Of a stretch of DNA of 64,000 nucleotides, positions 27,824 to 37,650 are shown in pieces (positions within the stretch are counted from its first letter, which is position 1; each line of letters opens with the position of its first letter). Made by a program: the position numbers and the translations under genes. Where the stretch lies: positions 4,609,001-4,673,000 of the forward strand of contig NZ_CP022221.1 in NCBI RefSeq assembly GCF_004114935.1. Direction: 5' to 3'. The notes beneath the pieces are model-generated. The model did not search any database and was not told the DNA's origin. It worked only from the letters and a program-made list of their open reading frames with translations. Origin of the DNA: Bradyrhizobium zhanjiangense. GTDB taxonomy: Bacteria; Pseudomonadota; Alphaproteobacteria; Rhizobiales; Xanthobacteraceae.

Positions 27824-29382
27824 TGCGCCTGCTCGCCGCGCTTGCGACGCTACTCATCGTTGTCGGCTTCGCGACCGGCGCGTCCGCGCATGCGGCGCTG
27901 GTCGCGGTCGAGCCGGCCAGCGGCAGCATGCTTGCGCGCGCGCCGAAGGCCGTGGTGCTGCGCTTCAACGAGGCGGTGACACCGGGCGCGGTCCAGCTGA
28001 TTGATGGCACGGGCAGGGCGCGGGACGGTGTGCGCATCAACGCGTCGGGCGAAACGATTTCGGTTGCGGTGCCGCCGGACCTGCCGCAGGGCACGGCGGT
28101 CGTCAGCTATCGCGTGATTTCGCAGGACGGCCATCCCATCGCGGGATCGGTGGTCTTCTCGATCGGCGTGCCGACAGGGACGAAGCCTCCCGCGAATACA
28201 GAAGGCGGGTTGAGCGCGCTCATCTGGCTGGCGCGGGTCGGCCTTTACCTCGGGCTGTTTGTCGGCGTCGGCGGCGTATGGTTTGCGCGCTGGATCGCGT
28301 GGTCGATGACGGGCACGACCGTGCCGCGTGTGGCACTCGCGGTCGGCCTTCCGAGCGCGGTGGTGTCCCTTGGTGCGTTGGGCCTCGATCTCCTCGGCTT
28401 GCCGCCAGTGGCTCTTGCGACCATGGCCCCCTGGATGGTGGCGTTCGCGACGAGCGCGGGTCCCGCATCGCTGATCGCCATCGCCGCGATGCTGCTTGCG
28501 TTGGTGGCGCTGCGCAGCGCGTGGTACCCGCGCGGTCTTGCGTTCATCGCGTTCATCGGCGTCGGCCTGTCGCTGGCCATGACCGGGCACGCCGCCACGG
28601 CTCCGCCCGAAATGTTGACGCGGCCGGCGATTTTCCTCCATGGCCTTGGCGTCGCGTTCTGGATCGGGGCGCTGGCGCCCCTCGTTGCGCTGGTGTCGAA
28701 GCCGGTGGCCATGGCCTTGCCTGTCGTAAACCGCTTCTCCCGCACCGCCGTGCCGGTCGTCGCCACGCTGGCATTGACCGGCCTTGTGCTCGCCATCGTC
28801 CAGCTCGAAAAGCCATCGGCGCTGGTCGAGACCCGCTACGGCCTCATCCTTTCCATCAAGCTCGCGCTGGTCCTCGTGCTGCTCGCACTCGCCGCGCTCA
28901 ACCGCTTTCACCTGACCCCGACGCTGGCAAGGGATCACGAGGCCGCGTCCCTCAAGCGCTCGATCCTGTTCGAATGCGCGATCGCACTCATCATCTTCGC
29001 GGTCGTCGCCGGCTGGCGCTTCACGCCGCCGCCGCGGAGCATCGTTCCGGAGACGCCCTTGGCGATCCATATTCACAGCGACAAGGCAATGTTCCAGGTG
29101 CTGGTGTCTCCTGGGAAGGCCGGCGTCGACGATTTCGTGCTTCAGCTCATGACCGGAGAGGGGACGCCGCTCGCGGCCAAGGAGGTGACATTGACGCTGA
29201 GTCTGCCTGAGCGCGGCATCGAGCCGATGGAACGGGATGCCTCGTTGGGGCCGGACGGCTACTGGCATGTCCGCAAGGTCGAGTTGCCCTTCGCCGGCCG
29301 CTGGCACGTGCGGATCGACGCGCTGGTGACCGACTTCGAGAGGATCACGCTGGAGGATGAACTGGAGGTGGCGTCGCCCTAG
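27823..29382 (+). CDS. CopC-CopD-YtkA fusion copper-import protein (YcnJ-like)
   Basis: 519 residues in three parts. Residues 1-120: signal peptide and CopC domain, mature start at H23 (HAALVAVEP), with the second ligand pair in QDGHPIAG (D102, H104). About 135-420: CopD domain with eight hydrophobic helices. About 435-519: a periplasmic YtkA-like beta domain (HIHSDKAMFQVLVSPGKAG; GYWHVRKVELPFAGRWHVRI). This is the architecture of Bacillus YcnJ, a copper importer. The ATG at 27823 overlaps the YcnI stop; it closes the operon. Confidence 0.88.
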   Translation: MRLLAALATLLIVVGFATGASAHAALVAVEPASGSMLARAPKAVVLRFNEAVTPGAVQLIDGTGRARDGVRINASGETISVAVPPDLPQGTAVVSYRVISQDGHPIAGSVVFSIGVPTGTKPPANTEGGLSALIWLARVGLYLGLFVGVGGVWFARWIAWSMTGTTVPRVALAVGLPSAVVSLGALGLDLLGLPPVALATMAPWMVAFATSAGPASLIAIAAMLLALVALRSAWYPRGLAFIAFIGVGLSLAMTGHAATAPPEMLTRPAIFLHGLGVAFWIGALAPLVALVSKPVAMALPVVNRFSRTAVPVVATLALTGLVLAIVQLEKPSALVETRYGLILSIKLALVLVLLALAALNRFHLTPTLARDHEAASLKRSILFECAIALIIFAVVAGWRFTPPPRSIVPETPLAIHIHSDKAMFQVLVSPGKAGVDDFVLQLMTGEGTPLAAKEVTLTLSLPERGIEPMERDASLGPDGYWHVRKVELPFAGRWHVRIDALVTDFERITLEDELEVASP

Positions 29383-29454
29383 GAGCGCCGGCTTTGCAGG
29401 GCATGCTGCTGCTCAAGTCAAACCTGAAGTCGACGGAAAAATGACAGGAATTCC

Positions 29455-29472
29455 GCCGCGTTAGCGGCTTTT
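29455..29472 (+). terminator. Weak hairpin terminator after the copper operon
   Basis: GCCGC (29455-29459), loop GTTA, GCGGC (29464-29468), then TTTT. It lies about 70 bp after the CopCD stop and before proS. The short stem makes this tentative. Confidence 0.4.
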
Positions 29473-29547
29473 CCTCATTCTCGGTCTTGTGTTTTCGCTC
29501 CCAATCCGGTTTCACTGCAACCCGTCACTGATTCCTAGAGTGTTGCC

Positions 29548-30867
29548 ATGCGGTTGTCGCGGTTCTTTCTGCCCATCCTGAAGGAAAATCCGAAAGAGGC
29601 GGAGATCGTCTCGCATCGGCTGATGCTGCGTGCCGGCATGATCCGGCAGGAGGCCGCCGGCATCTATGCCTGGCTGCCGCTCGGCTTCCGCGTGCTCAAG
29701 AAGATCGAGCAGATCGTGCGCGAGGAGCAGGACCGCTCCGGCGCGATCGAGGTATTGATGCCGACCTTGCAGCTCGCCGATCTCTGGCGCGAGAGCGGCC
29801 GCTACGATGCCTATGGCCCGGAGATGCTGCGCATCGCCGACCGCCACAAGCGCGAACTGCTGTACGGACCGACCAACGAGGAAATGATCACTGAGATCTT
29901 CCGCGCCTATGTGAAGTCCTACAAGAACCTGCCGCTCAATCTCTATCATATTCAATGGAAATTCCGCGACGAACAGCGTCCGCGGTTCGGCGTGATGCGC
30001 GGCCGCGAGTTCCTGATGAAGGACGCCTATTCGTTCGACCTCAACGAGGCGGCGGCGCGGGTCGCCTACAACAAGATGTTCGTCGCCTATTTGCGCACCT
30101 TCGCACGGATGGGACTGAAGGCGATTCCGATGCGCGCCGAGACCGGCCCGATCGGCGGCGATCTCAGCCACGAGTTCATCGTGCTGGCAGAGACCGGCGA
30201 ATCCGGCGTCTTCATCAATCGCGACGTGCTGGACCTGCCGGTGCCGGGCGAGGACGTCGATTATGAGGGCGACCTGACACCGATCATCAAGCAGTGGACC
30301 TCGCTATACGCTGCGACCGAGGACGTTCACGATTCCGCGCGGTTCGAGCAGGAGGTGCCTGCGGACAAGCGGGTGAACACCCGCGGCATCGAGGTCGGCC
30401 AGATCTTCTATTTCGGTACGAAATACTCTGAGCCGATGAAGGCGCTGGTGGCCGGCCCCGACGGCGTCGACGTGCCGATCCATGGCGGCTCCTACGGTGT
30501 CGGCGTCTCGCGCCTGCTTGGCGCCATCATCGAGGCCTGTCACGACGACGCCGGCATCAAATGGCCGGAAGCCGTCGCCCCGTTCCGCGCCGTGGTGCTC
30601 AACCTGAAGCAGGGCGATGCCGCGGTCGATGCGGCCTGCGAGAAGCTCTATGCGGAGCTCACCGCCAAGGGCGTCGACGTGCTTTATGACGATACCGACC
30701 AGCGCGCCGGCGCCAAATTCGCCGCCGCCGACCTGATCGGCATCCCCTGGCAGATCATGATCGGGCCGAAGGGGCTCGCCGACGGCAAGATCGAGATCAA
30801 GCGGCGAGCCGACGGCGCACGCGAGACCATGTCGCCTGCGGACGCAGTCGCCCGGCTGGTCGGCTGA
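29548..30867 (+). CDS. proS: Prolyl-tRNA synthetase, short alphaproteobacterial type
   Basis: Charges tRNA-Pro. Class II motifs are visible: motif 2 around [25 protein letters not shown] and motif 3 in [12 protein letters not shown]. The 439-residue length shows that the ~180-residue INS editing domain of E. coli ProRS is absent. This is the normal form in alphaproteobacteria, so clearance of mis-charged Ala-tRNA-Pro must be supplied in trans. It is followed by lolC/E. Confidence 0.95.
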   Translation: MRLSRFFLPILKENPKEAEIVSHRLMLRAGMIRQEAAGIYAWLPLGFRVLKKIEQIVREEQDRSGAIEVLMPTLQLADLWRESGRYDAYGPEMLRIADRHKRELLYGPTNEEMITEIFRAYVKSYKNLPLNLYHIQWKFRDEQRPRFGVMRGREFLMKDAYSFDLNEAAARVAYNKMFVAYLRTFARMGLKAIPMRAETGPIGGDLSHEFIVLAETGESGVFINRDVLDLPVPGEDVDYEGDLTPIIKQWTSLYAATEDVHDSARFEQEVPADKRVNTRGIEVGQIFYFGTKYSEPMKALVAGPDGVDVPIHGGSYGVGVSRLLGAIIEACHDDAGIKWPEAVAPFRAVVLNLKQGDAAVDAACEKLYAELTAKGVDVLYDDTDQRAGAKFAAADLIGIPWQIMIGPKGLADGKIEIKRRADGARETMSPADAVARLVG

Positions 30868-30940
30868 ATATTGTTCATCGCGCGATATCGCGGCCGCCAA
30901 TCCGGCCACAATTGACCCCGAATCATGGGATTATCGAGCG

Positions 30941-32221
30941 ATGGATGAGACCATGACCGAAACCGTGCAGACCGCGCCTTTTGCGCCATTCGAGTGGATG
31001 CTGTCGGGGCGCTACTTGCGGGCGCGCCGCAAGGAGGGATTCATCTCGGTCATCGCCGGGTTCTCCTTTCTCGGCATCATGTTGGGCGTGGCGACGCTGA
31101 TCATCGTCATGGCCGTCATGAACGGCTTCCGCAAGGAGCTGCTCGACAAGATCTTGGGTCTCAACGGCCATATCCTGGTCCAGCCGCTGGAATCGCCGCT
31201 GACCGACTGGAAGGACGTCGCGGACCGCCTCAGCCAGGTCGAGGGCATCCGGCTCGCTGCTCCCGTGGTGGATGGTCAGGCGCTGGCGTCTTCGCCATGG
31301 AACGCTTCGGGCGTCCTGGTGCGCGGCATCCGCTCCGACGACCTCAACAACCTCACCTCGATCGCCAAGAACATCAAGCAGGGCTCGCTCGAAGGCTTTG
31401 ACGAGGGGCAGGGCGTCGCGATCGGCCGCCGCCTCGCCGACCAGCTGTCGCTGCATGCCGGCGACAGCGTGACGCTAGTGGCGCCGAAGGGCGCGGTCAC
31501 CCCGATGGGCACGACGCCGCGCATCAAGCCGTACAAGATCGTGGCCGTGTTCGAGATCGGCATGTCCGAATACGATCTCGGCTTCGTGTTCATGCCGCTG
31601 GCGGAGGCACAGGCCTATTTCAACCGCAGCAACGACGTCACCTCGATCGAGGTGTTCACCACCAATCCCGACAAGATCGACGCCTTCCGCAAGGCAGTGA
31701 CGGAGGCCGCGGGCCGCCCTGTGTTCCTGGTCGACTGGCGGCAGCGCAACTCGACCTTCTTCAACGCGCTCCAGGTCGAGCGCAATGTGATGTTCCTGAT
31801 CCTGACCATGATCGTGCTGGTCGCGGCCCTGAACATCGTCTCCGGCCTGATCATGCTGGTGAAGGACAAGGGCAGCGACATCGCGATCCTGCGCACCATG
31901 GGCGCCTCGCAGGGCTCGATCATGCGCATCTTCCTGATCACGGGCGCCTCGATCGGCGTGGTCGGCACGCTGGTCGGCTTCTTCGTCGGTCTCGTGATCT
32001 GCCTCAACATCGAATCCATCAGGCAATTCCTGTCCTGGCTCACCAGCACCGAGCTGTTCTCGCCGGAACTCTATTTCCTGTCGAAGCTGCCCGCCGAGAT
32101 CGACATCGGCGAGACCACGGCGGTCGTCGTCATGGCGCTGACGCTGTCGTTCCTGGCGACGCTGTACCCGTCGTGGCGCGCCGCGCGCCTCGATCCCGTC
32201 GAAGCGCTCCGGTACGAGTGA
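30941..32221 (+). CDS. lolC: Lipoprotein-releasing ABC transporter permease (LolC/E family)
   Basis: 426 residues with the FtsX/MacB-like layout: one N-terminal membrane helix ([23 protein letters not shown]), a large periplasmic domain, then three helices near residues 280-420, and the C-terminal [16 protein letters not shown] tail typical of LolC/E. It extracts mature lipoproteins from the inner membrane for transfer to LolA. Only one such permease gene is present beside lolD, so a homodimer is likely, as in many alphaproteobacteria. A second ATG at 30953 is possible. Confidence 0.92.
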   Translation: MDETMTETVQTAPFAPFEWMLSGRYLRARRKEGFISVIAGFSFLGIMLGVATLIIVMAVMNGFRKELLDKILGLNGHILVQPLESPLTDWKDVADRLSQVEGIRLAAPVVDGQALASSPWNASGVLVRGIRSDDLNNLTSIAKNIKQGSLEGFDEGQGVAIGRRLADQLSLHAGDSVTLVAPKGAVTPMGTTPRIKPYKIVAVFEIGMSEYDLGFVFMPLAEAQAYFNRSNDVTSIEVFTTNPDKIDAFRKAVTEAAGRPVFLVDWRQRNSTFFNALQVERNVMFLILTMIVLVAALNIVSGLIMLVKDKGSDIAILRTMGASQGSIMRIFLITGASIGVVGTLVGFFVGLVICLNIESIRQFLSWLTSTELFSPELYFLSKLPAEIDIGETTAVVVMALTLSFLATLYPSWRAARLDPVEALRYE

Positions 32222-32228
32222 GGGGCTG

Positions 32229-32933
32229 ATGGAGCAGCAGCAGGGGGCGGAAGATGTACCGGTCATTTATCTCCACGAGATAAAGCGGCAGTACTTGCAG
32301 GGCGAGGTGCCGCTGACGATCCTCGACGGCGCCAAGCTGGCGTTGTGGCGCGGGCAGTCGGTCGCGCTGGTGGCGCCGTCGGGCTCGGGCAAGTCGACGC
32401 TGCTGCACATCGCGGGGCTGCTCGAGGCGCCGGATTCCGGGGAGGTCTATGTCTCGGGCGCGCCGACCTCGCAGCTGCCTGATATCGAGCGCACGCAGCT
32501 GCGCCGCACCGATATCGGCTTCGTCTACCAGTCGCACCGGCTGCTGCCGGAGTTCTCGGCGCTGGAGAACGTCATGCTGCCACAGATGATCCGCGGCCTG
32601 AAGAAGTCCGAGAGCGTCAAACGCGCCAAGGATATCCTGGGCTATCTCGGCCTCGGCGACCGCATCACCCATCGCCCGGCCGAGCTGTCCGGCGGCGAGC
32701 AGCAACGCGTCGCGATCGCGCGAGCGGTCGCCAATGCGCCACGCGTGCTGTTTGCGGACGAGCCGACCGGCAATCTCGATCCGCATACCGCGGACCACGT
32801 CTTTCAGGCCCTGATGCAGCTGGTCAAGGCGACCCAGGTGTCGATGCTGATCGCCACCCACAACATGGAGCTCGCCAGCCGCATGGACCGGCGAGTCTCG
32901 CTGTCGAACGGCCAGGTCGTCGAGCTCGATTAA
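32229..32933 (+). CDS. lolD: Lipoprotein-releasing ABC transporter ATPase
   Basis: 234 residues. Walker [10 protein letters not shown] at 49-57 (Ala replaces the usual Gly at position 1), signature [14 protein letters not shown], Walker [13 protein letters not shown] and His switch [20 protein letters not shown] and the Q-loop [18 protein letters not shown] are characteristic of LolD. It lies 7 bp after the permease gene, and the 29-bp repeat element follows 7 bp after its stop. Confidence 0.94.
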   Translation: MEQQQGAEDVPVIYLHEIKRQYLQGEVPLTILDGAKLALWRGQSVALVAPSGSGKSTLLHIAGLLEAPDSGEVYVSGAPTSQLPDIERTQLRRTDIGFVYQSHRLLPEFSALENVMLPQMIRGLKKSESVKRAKDILGYLGLGDRITHRPAELSGGEQQRVAIARAVANAPRVLFADEPTGNLDPHTADHVFQALMQLVKATQVSMLIATHNMELASRMDRRVSLSNGQVVELD

Positions 32934-32940
32934 AAAAAAC

Positions 32941-32969
32941 GCGAAAACAACCCCATGCACAGTAGCCGG
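32941..32969 (+). repeat. 29-bp 3'-end element, copy 2 (downstream of lolD)
   Basis: GCGAAAACAACCCCATGCAC followed by AGTAGCCGG, identical over 29 bp to the minus strand at 19098-19126. It is preceded by an A-run and lies 7 bp after the lolD stop, in gene orientation. After the shared block this copy continues into a small GCCGGC-TGCT-GCCGGC hairpin. Confidence 0.85.
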
Positions 32970-33061
32970 CTGCTGCCGGCCACGATCGGGGTCATGCATT
33001 CCAGCTATTTGATATATCCAGCAAATCGGCTGCGACGGCGCATCGCAGCGGCGCGCCGCCG

Positions 33062-34141
33062 TTACGGCCGGATCACGGTCAATTTGAACGGCCCGCTATT
33101 GGCCGCGGCGTGTGCCACCGCCTCGTTGGCGTGGTCGAGATCGAACGCCGTCACCTCGTACTCGTCGAGCCTGAGCAGCCCGGCGCGCACCAGCGCGATC
33201 AGGCGGCTGGCGGCGTCCGGCGGGTACATCCAGACGCCGTGGATGGTGATGCAGTTCCGCATGATCCAGGGGTACGGCAACTCGAGCCCCGCGCCGCCCG
33301 CCATGCCGACGCCGCCCATCAGCACGACACGGCCGTAAGCGCGCACCGCCATGATCGCCGCGCGCACCACATTCGTGCTGACCGAGGGCGGCATGATGTC
33401 GAACACGCAGTCGATCGGGCCCGGTGCGGCGCGCTTCATGCTCTCGCGGTCGTCGTCCTCAACGCCGGTGAGCTTGACCGGCTTGACCCGAGCGCCGAAG
33501 CGGCGGACGAGGTCGGCCAGGATCTTCTCGTTGCGGCCGGGGGCGACCACGCAGGCCGCGCCCATCGCCAGCGCGACCGAGACGGCGGCGCTGCCGAAAT
33601 TGCCGGTGGCCCCGCTCACCAGGACGGTCTCGCCTGGTCGCAGGTTCGCGGCGAGGAAGCCGCCATAGGGCACCAGGAGCGTGCCAAGGGCGCACCATTG
33701 CGTCGCTTCCTCCGGCGCGATCGCGCCGAGGCGTGTGACGTTCTCGGTCGGCAGGCGCATCTGCTCGGCAAACGAGCCGTGGCGAAAATGCTTTTGCAGG
33801 CGCAGGCCGCCGGGGCCGGCGGCGGTGAGCCCTTGCAGGGCGATGTCTGGCGCAACGGCGTCGTCGCGCGAACGCACCGTCGGGTCGCAGAACACCCAGT
33901 CGCCGATGGCAAGCTTGGTTGCGTCCGGGCCGATCGCGCGCACCCTGCCGATGCCGCCGGGTCCGGGGATGATCGGCAGGTCGAGCGCATAATTGCGCGT
34001 CCCGTCGAAGACCTCGTTCATGTAGGACAGCACGCGCGTGGCGACGACGTCGACGATGACCTCGCCGGTGCCGAGCACCGGTTCGGGGGCATTCTCGATC
34101 ACCAGCGGCGAACCGAAAGATTTGAGCACGGCAGCTTTCAT
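33062..34141 (-). CDS. MDR-superfamily alcohol dehydrogenase-like NAD(P)-dependent oxidoreductase
   Basis: 359 residues with a GroES-like N-terminal domain (GEVIVDVVATRVLSYMNEVF; GPGGIGRVRAIGPDATKLAIGDWVF) and a Rossmann domain (VLVSGATGNFGSAAVSVALAMGA). The catalytic zinc Cys and the four-cysteine structural zinc loop are both missing, so it belongs with zinc-free quinone/enoyl reductase-type members. GAGGTG precedes the ATG at 34141; an in-frame ATG ten codons earlier is less likely. It is divergent from an MmyB-type regulator that probably controls it. Confidence 0.85.
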   Translation of the reverse strand: MKAAVLKSFGSPLVIENAPEPVLGTGEVIVDVVATRVLSYMNEVFDGTRNYALDLPIIPGPGGIGRVRAIGPDATKLAIGDWVFCDPTVRSRDDAVAPDIALQGLTAAGPGGLRLQKHFRHGSFAEQMRLPTENVTRLGAIAPEEATQWCALGTLLVPYGGFLAANLRPGETVLVSGATGNFGSAAVSVALAMGAACVVAPGRNEKILADLVRRFGARVKPVKLTGVEDDDRESMKRAAPGPIDCVFDIMPPSVSTNVVRAAIMAVRAYGRVVLMGGVGMAGGAGLELPYPWIMRNCITIHGVWMYPPDAASRLIALVRAGLLRLDEYEVTAFDLDHANEAVAHAAANSGPFKLTVIRP

Positions 34142-34250
34142 GATGTTCACCTCAAAGTCGGTGAAGCGCATATGCGCCGCCTTGGAGGGGACATGAAGGC
34201 CTGGTATTATCCTAGTATTCTAAGGACCCTCCATCGCGCGAGCGACAGCA

Positions 34251-35024
34251 ATGACCGACCCACGCCGCGTCGAATTCGGCGATTTCCTCAGGTCTCGCCG
34301 CGAAAAGCTGTCGCCGAAATCCGTGGGTCTTCCGGCGGGCCGCCGGCGGCGCACCGCGGGGCTGCGACGTGAGGAGGTCGCGCAGCTCGCTGGTATCGGC
34401 GTCGACTGGTACATCCGCCTCGAACAGGGCCGCACCGTCAGCCCCTCGGTCACCACCGTCGACGCACTGGCCCGTGCGCTGCGGCTCAGCAAGACCGAGC
34501 ACGCCCATCTGAAGGCGCTGGCGCGCGACGGCGCGAGGGCCGCCTTCGTGCCCGAGATCGTGCCGCCGCCCATCCGGCGGATGATCGAGAGCCTGACGCA
34601 ACCGGCCTACATCACCGGCCGGCGCTGGGACGTGCTGGCCTGGAACGCGGCGGCCGAGGAGGTCTTTGGCTTCGGACAGCTGCCGGAGCAGGATCGCAAT
34701 ACGCTGCTGCTGGTGCTGACGAACAAGCAGACGCGAAAATTCTACGGCGCGGGCTGGACCGAGGTCGCCAAGAGCATGGTCGCGATGTTCCGCGCCACCC
34801 ACGACGTCTGGGCCGGCGATCCCGCCTTCACCGAGCTGCTCACGCGACTGCGCCAGGGCAGTCCGGAATTCGTCAAATGGTGGGAGGCGCACGAGATCCG
34901 CAGCACCGCCTCGGGCCTGAAGACCATGAACCATCCGACCAAGGGCGTGCTCCGGTTCGAGCACACGAGTTTTCAGGCCAACGACGATCCCGCGCTGAAG
35001 CTCGTGATTTATACACCGGTGTAG
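34251..35024 (+). CDS. XRE-family regulator with MmyB-like ligand domain
   Basis: 257 residues. The N-terminal helix-turn-helix (FGDFLRSRREKLSP; GLRREEVAQLAGIGVDWYIRLEQGR; VDALARALRLS) is followed by an MmyB-type, PAS-like domain (PAYITGRRWDVLAWNAAAEEVFG ... VFRATHDVW-like FRATHDVWAGDPAF ... HPTKGVLRFEHTSF). These regulators often sit divergently beside short-chain or medium-chain dehydrogenases, as here. The 109-bp divergent gap is AT-richer than its surroundings and should hold the operator. Confidence 0.9.
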   Translation: MTDPRRVEFGDFLRSRREKLSPKSVGLPAGRRRRTAGLRREEVAQLAGIGVDWYIRLEQGRTVSPSVTTVDALARALRLSKTEHAHLKALARDGARAAFVPEIVPPPIRRMIESLTQPAYITGRRWDVLAWNAAAEEVFGFGQLPEQDRNTLLLVLTNKQTRKFYGAGWTEVAKSMVAMFRATHDVWAGDPAFTELLTRLRQGSPEFVKWWEAHEIRSTASGLKTMNHPTKGVLRFEHTSFQANDDPALKLVIYTPV

Positions 35025-35142
35025 GACACGGAGACACCGAGGCCAGCACGTCTCCTTTCGAATGGCCGGAGACCTTGCTGGTCAATTTGGACTGAACCGC
35101 TGTAACGGGGAGTGGACATCTCGAAGGACACGGAGAAGCGGA

Positions 35143-36051
35143 TCAAGGACTTGACCGTAACCATTCCGAGAAGGCCCGGATGGTTCGCGCGCGCGGATGG
35201 CCTGGCTTACTGACCACATGGAAGCCGTAGCCAGGCAAGCTCAACTTGAACGCCTTCACGAGCGTACCAGCTGCGAGGTCGTGTGCCACGAGCACATCAC
35301 TGAAAACCCCGACTCCTTGCCCGGCGATCACCGCCTCGATGGCGTGCAGTTCCTCCCGGAAACTCAGGTGCTGCATGTCCTTGAACTGGGGCACCTCGCG
35401 CCACCTGCGCTGAGCCGCGGCGAGCCATCTCTGCCATGTCGGCGGCTCACGATCGGCCGGCGACCAATAGGAGTGAATCAGAACGTGGTTTGCGAGGTCG
35501 ACTGGTCTCTTCAGGCGCCCCGTTGCAAGCAAACGCGGACTGCAAACCGGCCAGAATGTATCGCTGAAGAGATCATCGACGATTCCGTCTGTCGGCCGTG
35601 CCCGGCTAGTCGCATAGCGAATGGCGACATCGCCATCTCCGGCCTGCAAGTCGAGCACCGAGTCAGTGCCGATAACTTCCAGTGGCACATCGGGATGCAG
35701 CTTCCGCCACAGGGGCAGGCGGGGCACGAGCCAGCGGCTGGCAAAAGCATTGGTTGTCGTCACCCGGAGAGGCTGTTGGTCGCCTTCGTGCCTGACGGCC
35801 GCAATGGCAGCGGCAAACACCTCAAGGCCGCCACGAATGGCGGGGAAAAGCCGCGCTCCGGCATCGGTCAACGAGAGAGGCCGTGGTCTGCGGCGGAACA
35901 GAGCGCGACCACAATACTGCTCGAGCAACCCGATCTGATGGCTGATCGCCGTTGGCGTGACGCCGAGTTCTGCCGCCGCCTTCTTGAAGCTCAGATGGCG
36001 GGCGGCAGCTTCGAAAGCACGCAGCTCGATCAGGGGCGGCAGCTTGTACAT
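35143..36051 (-). CDS. LysR-family (GcvA-like) transcriptional regulator
   Basis: 302 residues, full length. Helix-turn-helix: LRAFEAAARHLSFKKAAAELGVTPTAISHQI. Effector domain: GvcA-type features DSVLDLQAGDGDVAIRYA, FWPVCSPRLLA and VIAGQGVGVFSDVLVAHDLAAGTLV. It contrasts with the damaged paralogue at 17351. It is divergent from the FAD oxidoreductase gene, with an inverted repeat between them, so autoregulation and control of that enzyme are likely. Confidence 0.92.
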   Translation of the reverse strand: MYKLPPLIELRAFEAAARHLSFKKAAAELGVTPTAISHQIGLLEQYCGRALFRRRPRPLSLTDAGARLFPAIRGGLEVFAAAIAAVRHEGDQQPLRVTTTNAFASRWLVPRLPLWRKLHPDVPLEVIGTDSVLDLQAGDGDVAIRYATSRARPTDGIVDDLFSDTFWPVCSPRLLATGRLKRPVDLANHVLIHSYWSPADREPPTWQRWLAAAQRRWREVPQFKDMQHLSFREELHAIEAVIAGQGVGVFSDVLVAHDLAAGTLVKAFKLSLPGYGFHVVSKPGHPRARTIRAFSEWLRSSP

Positions 36052-36062
36052 GCCGCCAGTCT

Positions 36063-36087
36063 AGGTGAAATCAATTCATCGTCACCT
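36063..36087. promoter_or_regulatory. Candidate LysR operator
   Basis: AGGTGA (36063-36068) N13 TCACCT (36082-36087), a perfect 6-bp dyad with an inner TGAA-N5-TTCA. It is centred in the gap between the divergent LysR and FAD oxidoreductase genes, 12 bp from the LysR start, where LysR regulators usually bind. Confidence 0.45.
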
Positions 36088-36158
36088 GAAATCTTCGGAT
36101 TTGCTCCAAGACAGGCCACGATCGAGGATATGGCGGGTCAAGCTGAGGAGACCATGTC

Positions 36159-37535
36159 ATGTCGTCCATCGCATCTGTCGCCAGCGCTGCCGCCGATCTC
36201 AACGCCTCGTTCGGAGGACAACTCCTCAAGCCGGGGGACGAGGGCTACGAGGAGGCGCGAAAGGTCCACAACGGGCTGGTCGACAAACGGCCGGCATTGA
36301 TTGCCAGGTGCCGCAGTGTGTCCGATGTCGTGGATGCCGTGGCTCTTGCGACCAAGCTCGGCCTCGAGGTCGCGGTTCGCGGCGGCGGCCATAATGTGGC
36401 AGGTCGTGCGACCATCGACGGCGGTATCATGATCGACCTCTCGCCCATGAAGGGCATCCGGGTCGACCCTGTCGGCAAGACGGCGTGGGCGCAGGGCGGG
36501 GTCATCTGGGGCGAGCTTAATCGCGAAACACAACTTCACGGTCTTGCGGTCACCGGCGGCGTGATCTCGACCACCGGGATCGCCGGGCTGACGCTCGGCG
36601 GAGGACTGGGCTGGCTGATGGGCAAGTACGGCCTAGCACTGGACAATTTGCGGGCCGTCGAACTCGTTACCGCCGACGGCAAGGTTTTGCGGGTCAGCAA
36701 GCAAGAGGAGCCCGATCTGTTCTGGGCCGTCCGCGGTGGCGGCGGAAACTTCGGGATCGCCACCAGTCTCGAATATGATCTTCATACGGTCGGGCCGATC
36801 ATAACCGGCGGACCGATCATCCACCCCATCGAGCGCTCCCGCGACGTGCTCGAATTCTTCCGGGCCAGCACGCGATCGCTCGCGGACGAGCACATGTTGT
36901 TCGCATCCCTGACCCATGCGCCCGATGGGTCCGGCACGGAGGTCGCGGTCCTGGTCACCAGCCACTGCGGTCCGGTGGCGGAGGCCGAACGAGCGATGCG
37001 GCCGCTGAAACAGTTCGGGGCTCCGATCCTGGATGCAGTCGGGCCGATGCCCTATTGCGAGCTCAACCGCATGCTCGACGCCAACTATCCGAAAGGCGCT
37101 TTCAACTATTGGAAATCGAACTTCCTGAGGGAGCTGAGTGATGGTGCGATTGCGACCATGATCGAATGTTTCGCGCGCTGTCCGACTCCCATGGGGCAGC
37201 TGCTTCTTGAGCACATCCACGGTGCGGCGGCCCGTATCGATGCCGGGGACACGGCATTTCCGCATCGGCAGGAGGGCTACAATTTCTTGATCCTCGCGCA
37301 GTGGACGCAGGCTAGCGATACGAGCCGCTGCATCTCCTGGGCGCGCGAAACCCATGAGAGGATGCGGCCCTTCTTTGCCTCCGGCCGCTATGTCAATTAT
37401 CTCGATGATGACGAGACAGGCGATCCCGTCGCTGCTGCCTATGGACCGAACTACCGGCGCCTGCAGCGGATCAAGGCGAAATACGACCCGACGAACTTCT
37501 TCCGCATGAACCAGAACATCCGGCCGCTCGCCTGA
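36159..37535 (+). CDS. FAD-linked oxidoreductase, berberine-bridge-enzyme type
   Basis: 458 residues. PCMH-type FAD domain: CRSVSDVVDAVALATKLGLEVAVRGGGHNVAG, GGVIWGELNRET, GGGLGWLMGKYGLALDNL; C-terminal BBE motif NYRRLQRIKAKYDPTNFFRMNQNI. The His in RGGGHN is the usual 8-alpha-histidyl flavin attachment. The second, cysteinyl attachment seen in bicovalent members is absent (GVISTTGIAGL). Such enzymes oxidise sugars, alcohols or alkaloid-like substrates with O2; the substrate is unknown. It is divergent from LysR. Confidence 0.88.
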   Translation: MSSIASVASAAADLNASFGGQLLKPGDEGYEEARKVHNGLVDKRPALIARCRSVSDVVDAVALATKLGLEVAVRGGGHNVAGRATIDGGIMIDLSPMKGIRVDPVGKTAWAQGGVIWGELNRETQLHGLAVTGGVISTTGIAGLTLGGGLGWLMGKYGLALDNLRAVELVTADGKVLRVSKQEEPDLFWAVRGGGGNFGIATSLEYDLHTVGPIITGGPIIHPIERSRDVLEFFRASTRSLADEHMLFASLTHAPDGSGTEVAVLVTSHCGPVAEAERAMRPLKQFGAPILDAVGPMPYCELNRMLDANYPKGAFNYWKSNFLRELSDGAIATMIECFARCPTPMGQLLLEHIHGAAARIDAGDTAFPHRQEGYNFLILAQWTQASDTSRCISWARETHERMRPFFASGRYVNYLDDDETGDPVAAAYGPNYRRLQRIKAKYDPTNFFRMNQNIRPLA

Positions 37536-37650
37536 TTGCCGGCTGAGGATTTCGTCGCTCTCATCCTGTTCAGGCTGTTAGTCGAAAGCGCTACGCTCCG
37601 GCCCGGTTCGACGGTTGGCCGGGCGTGCTGATCCCGGGGAGGATTCGAGA

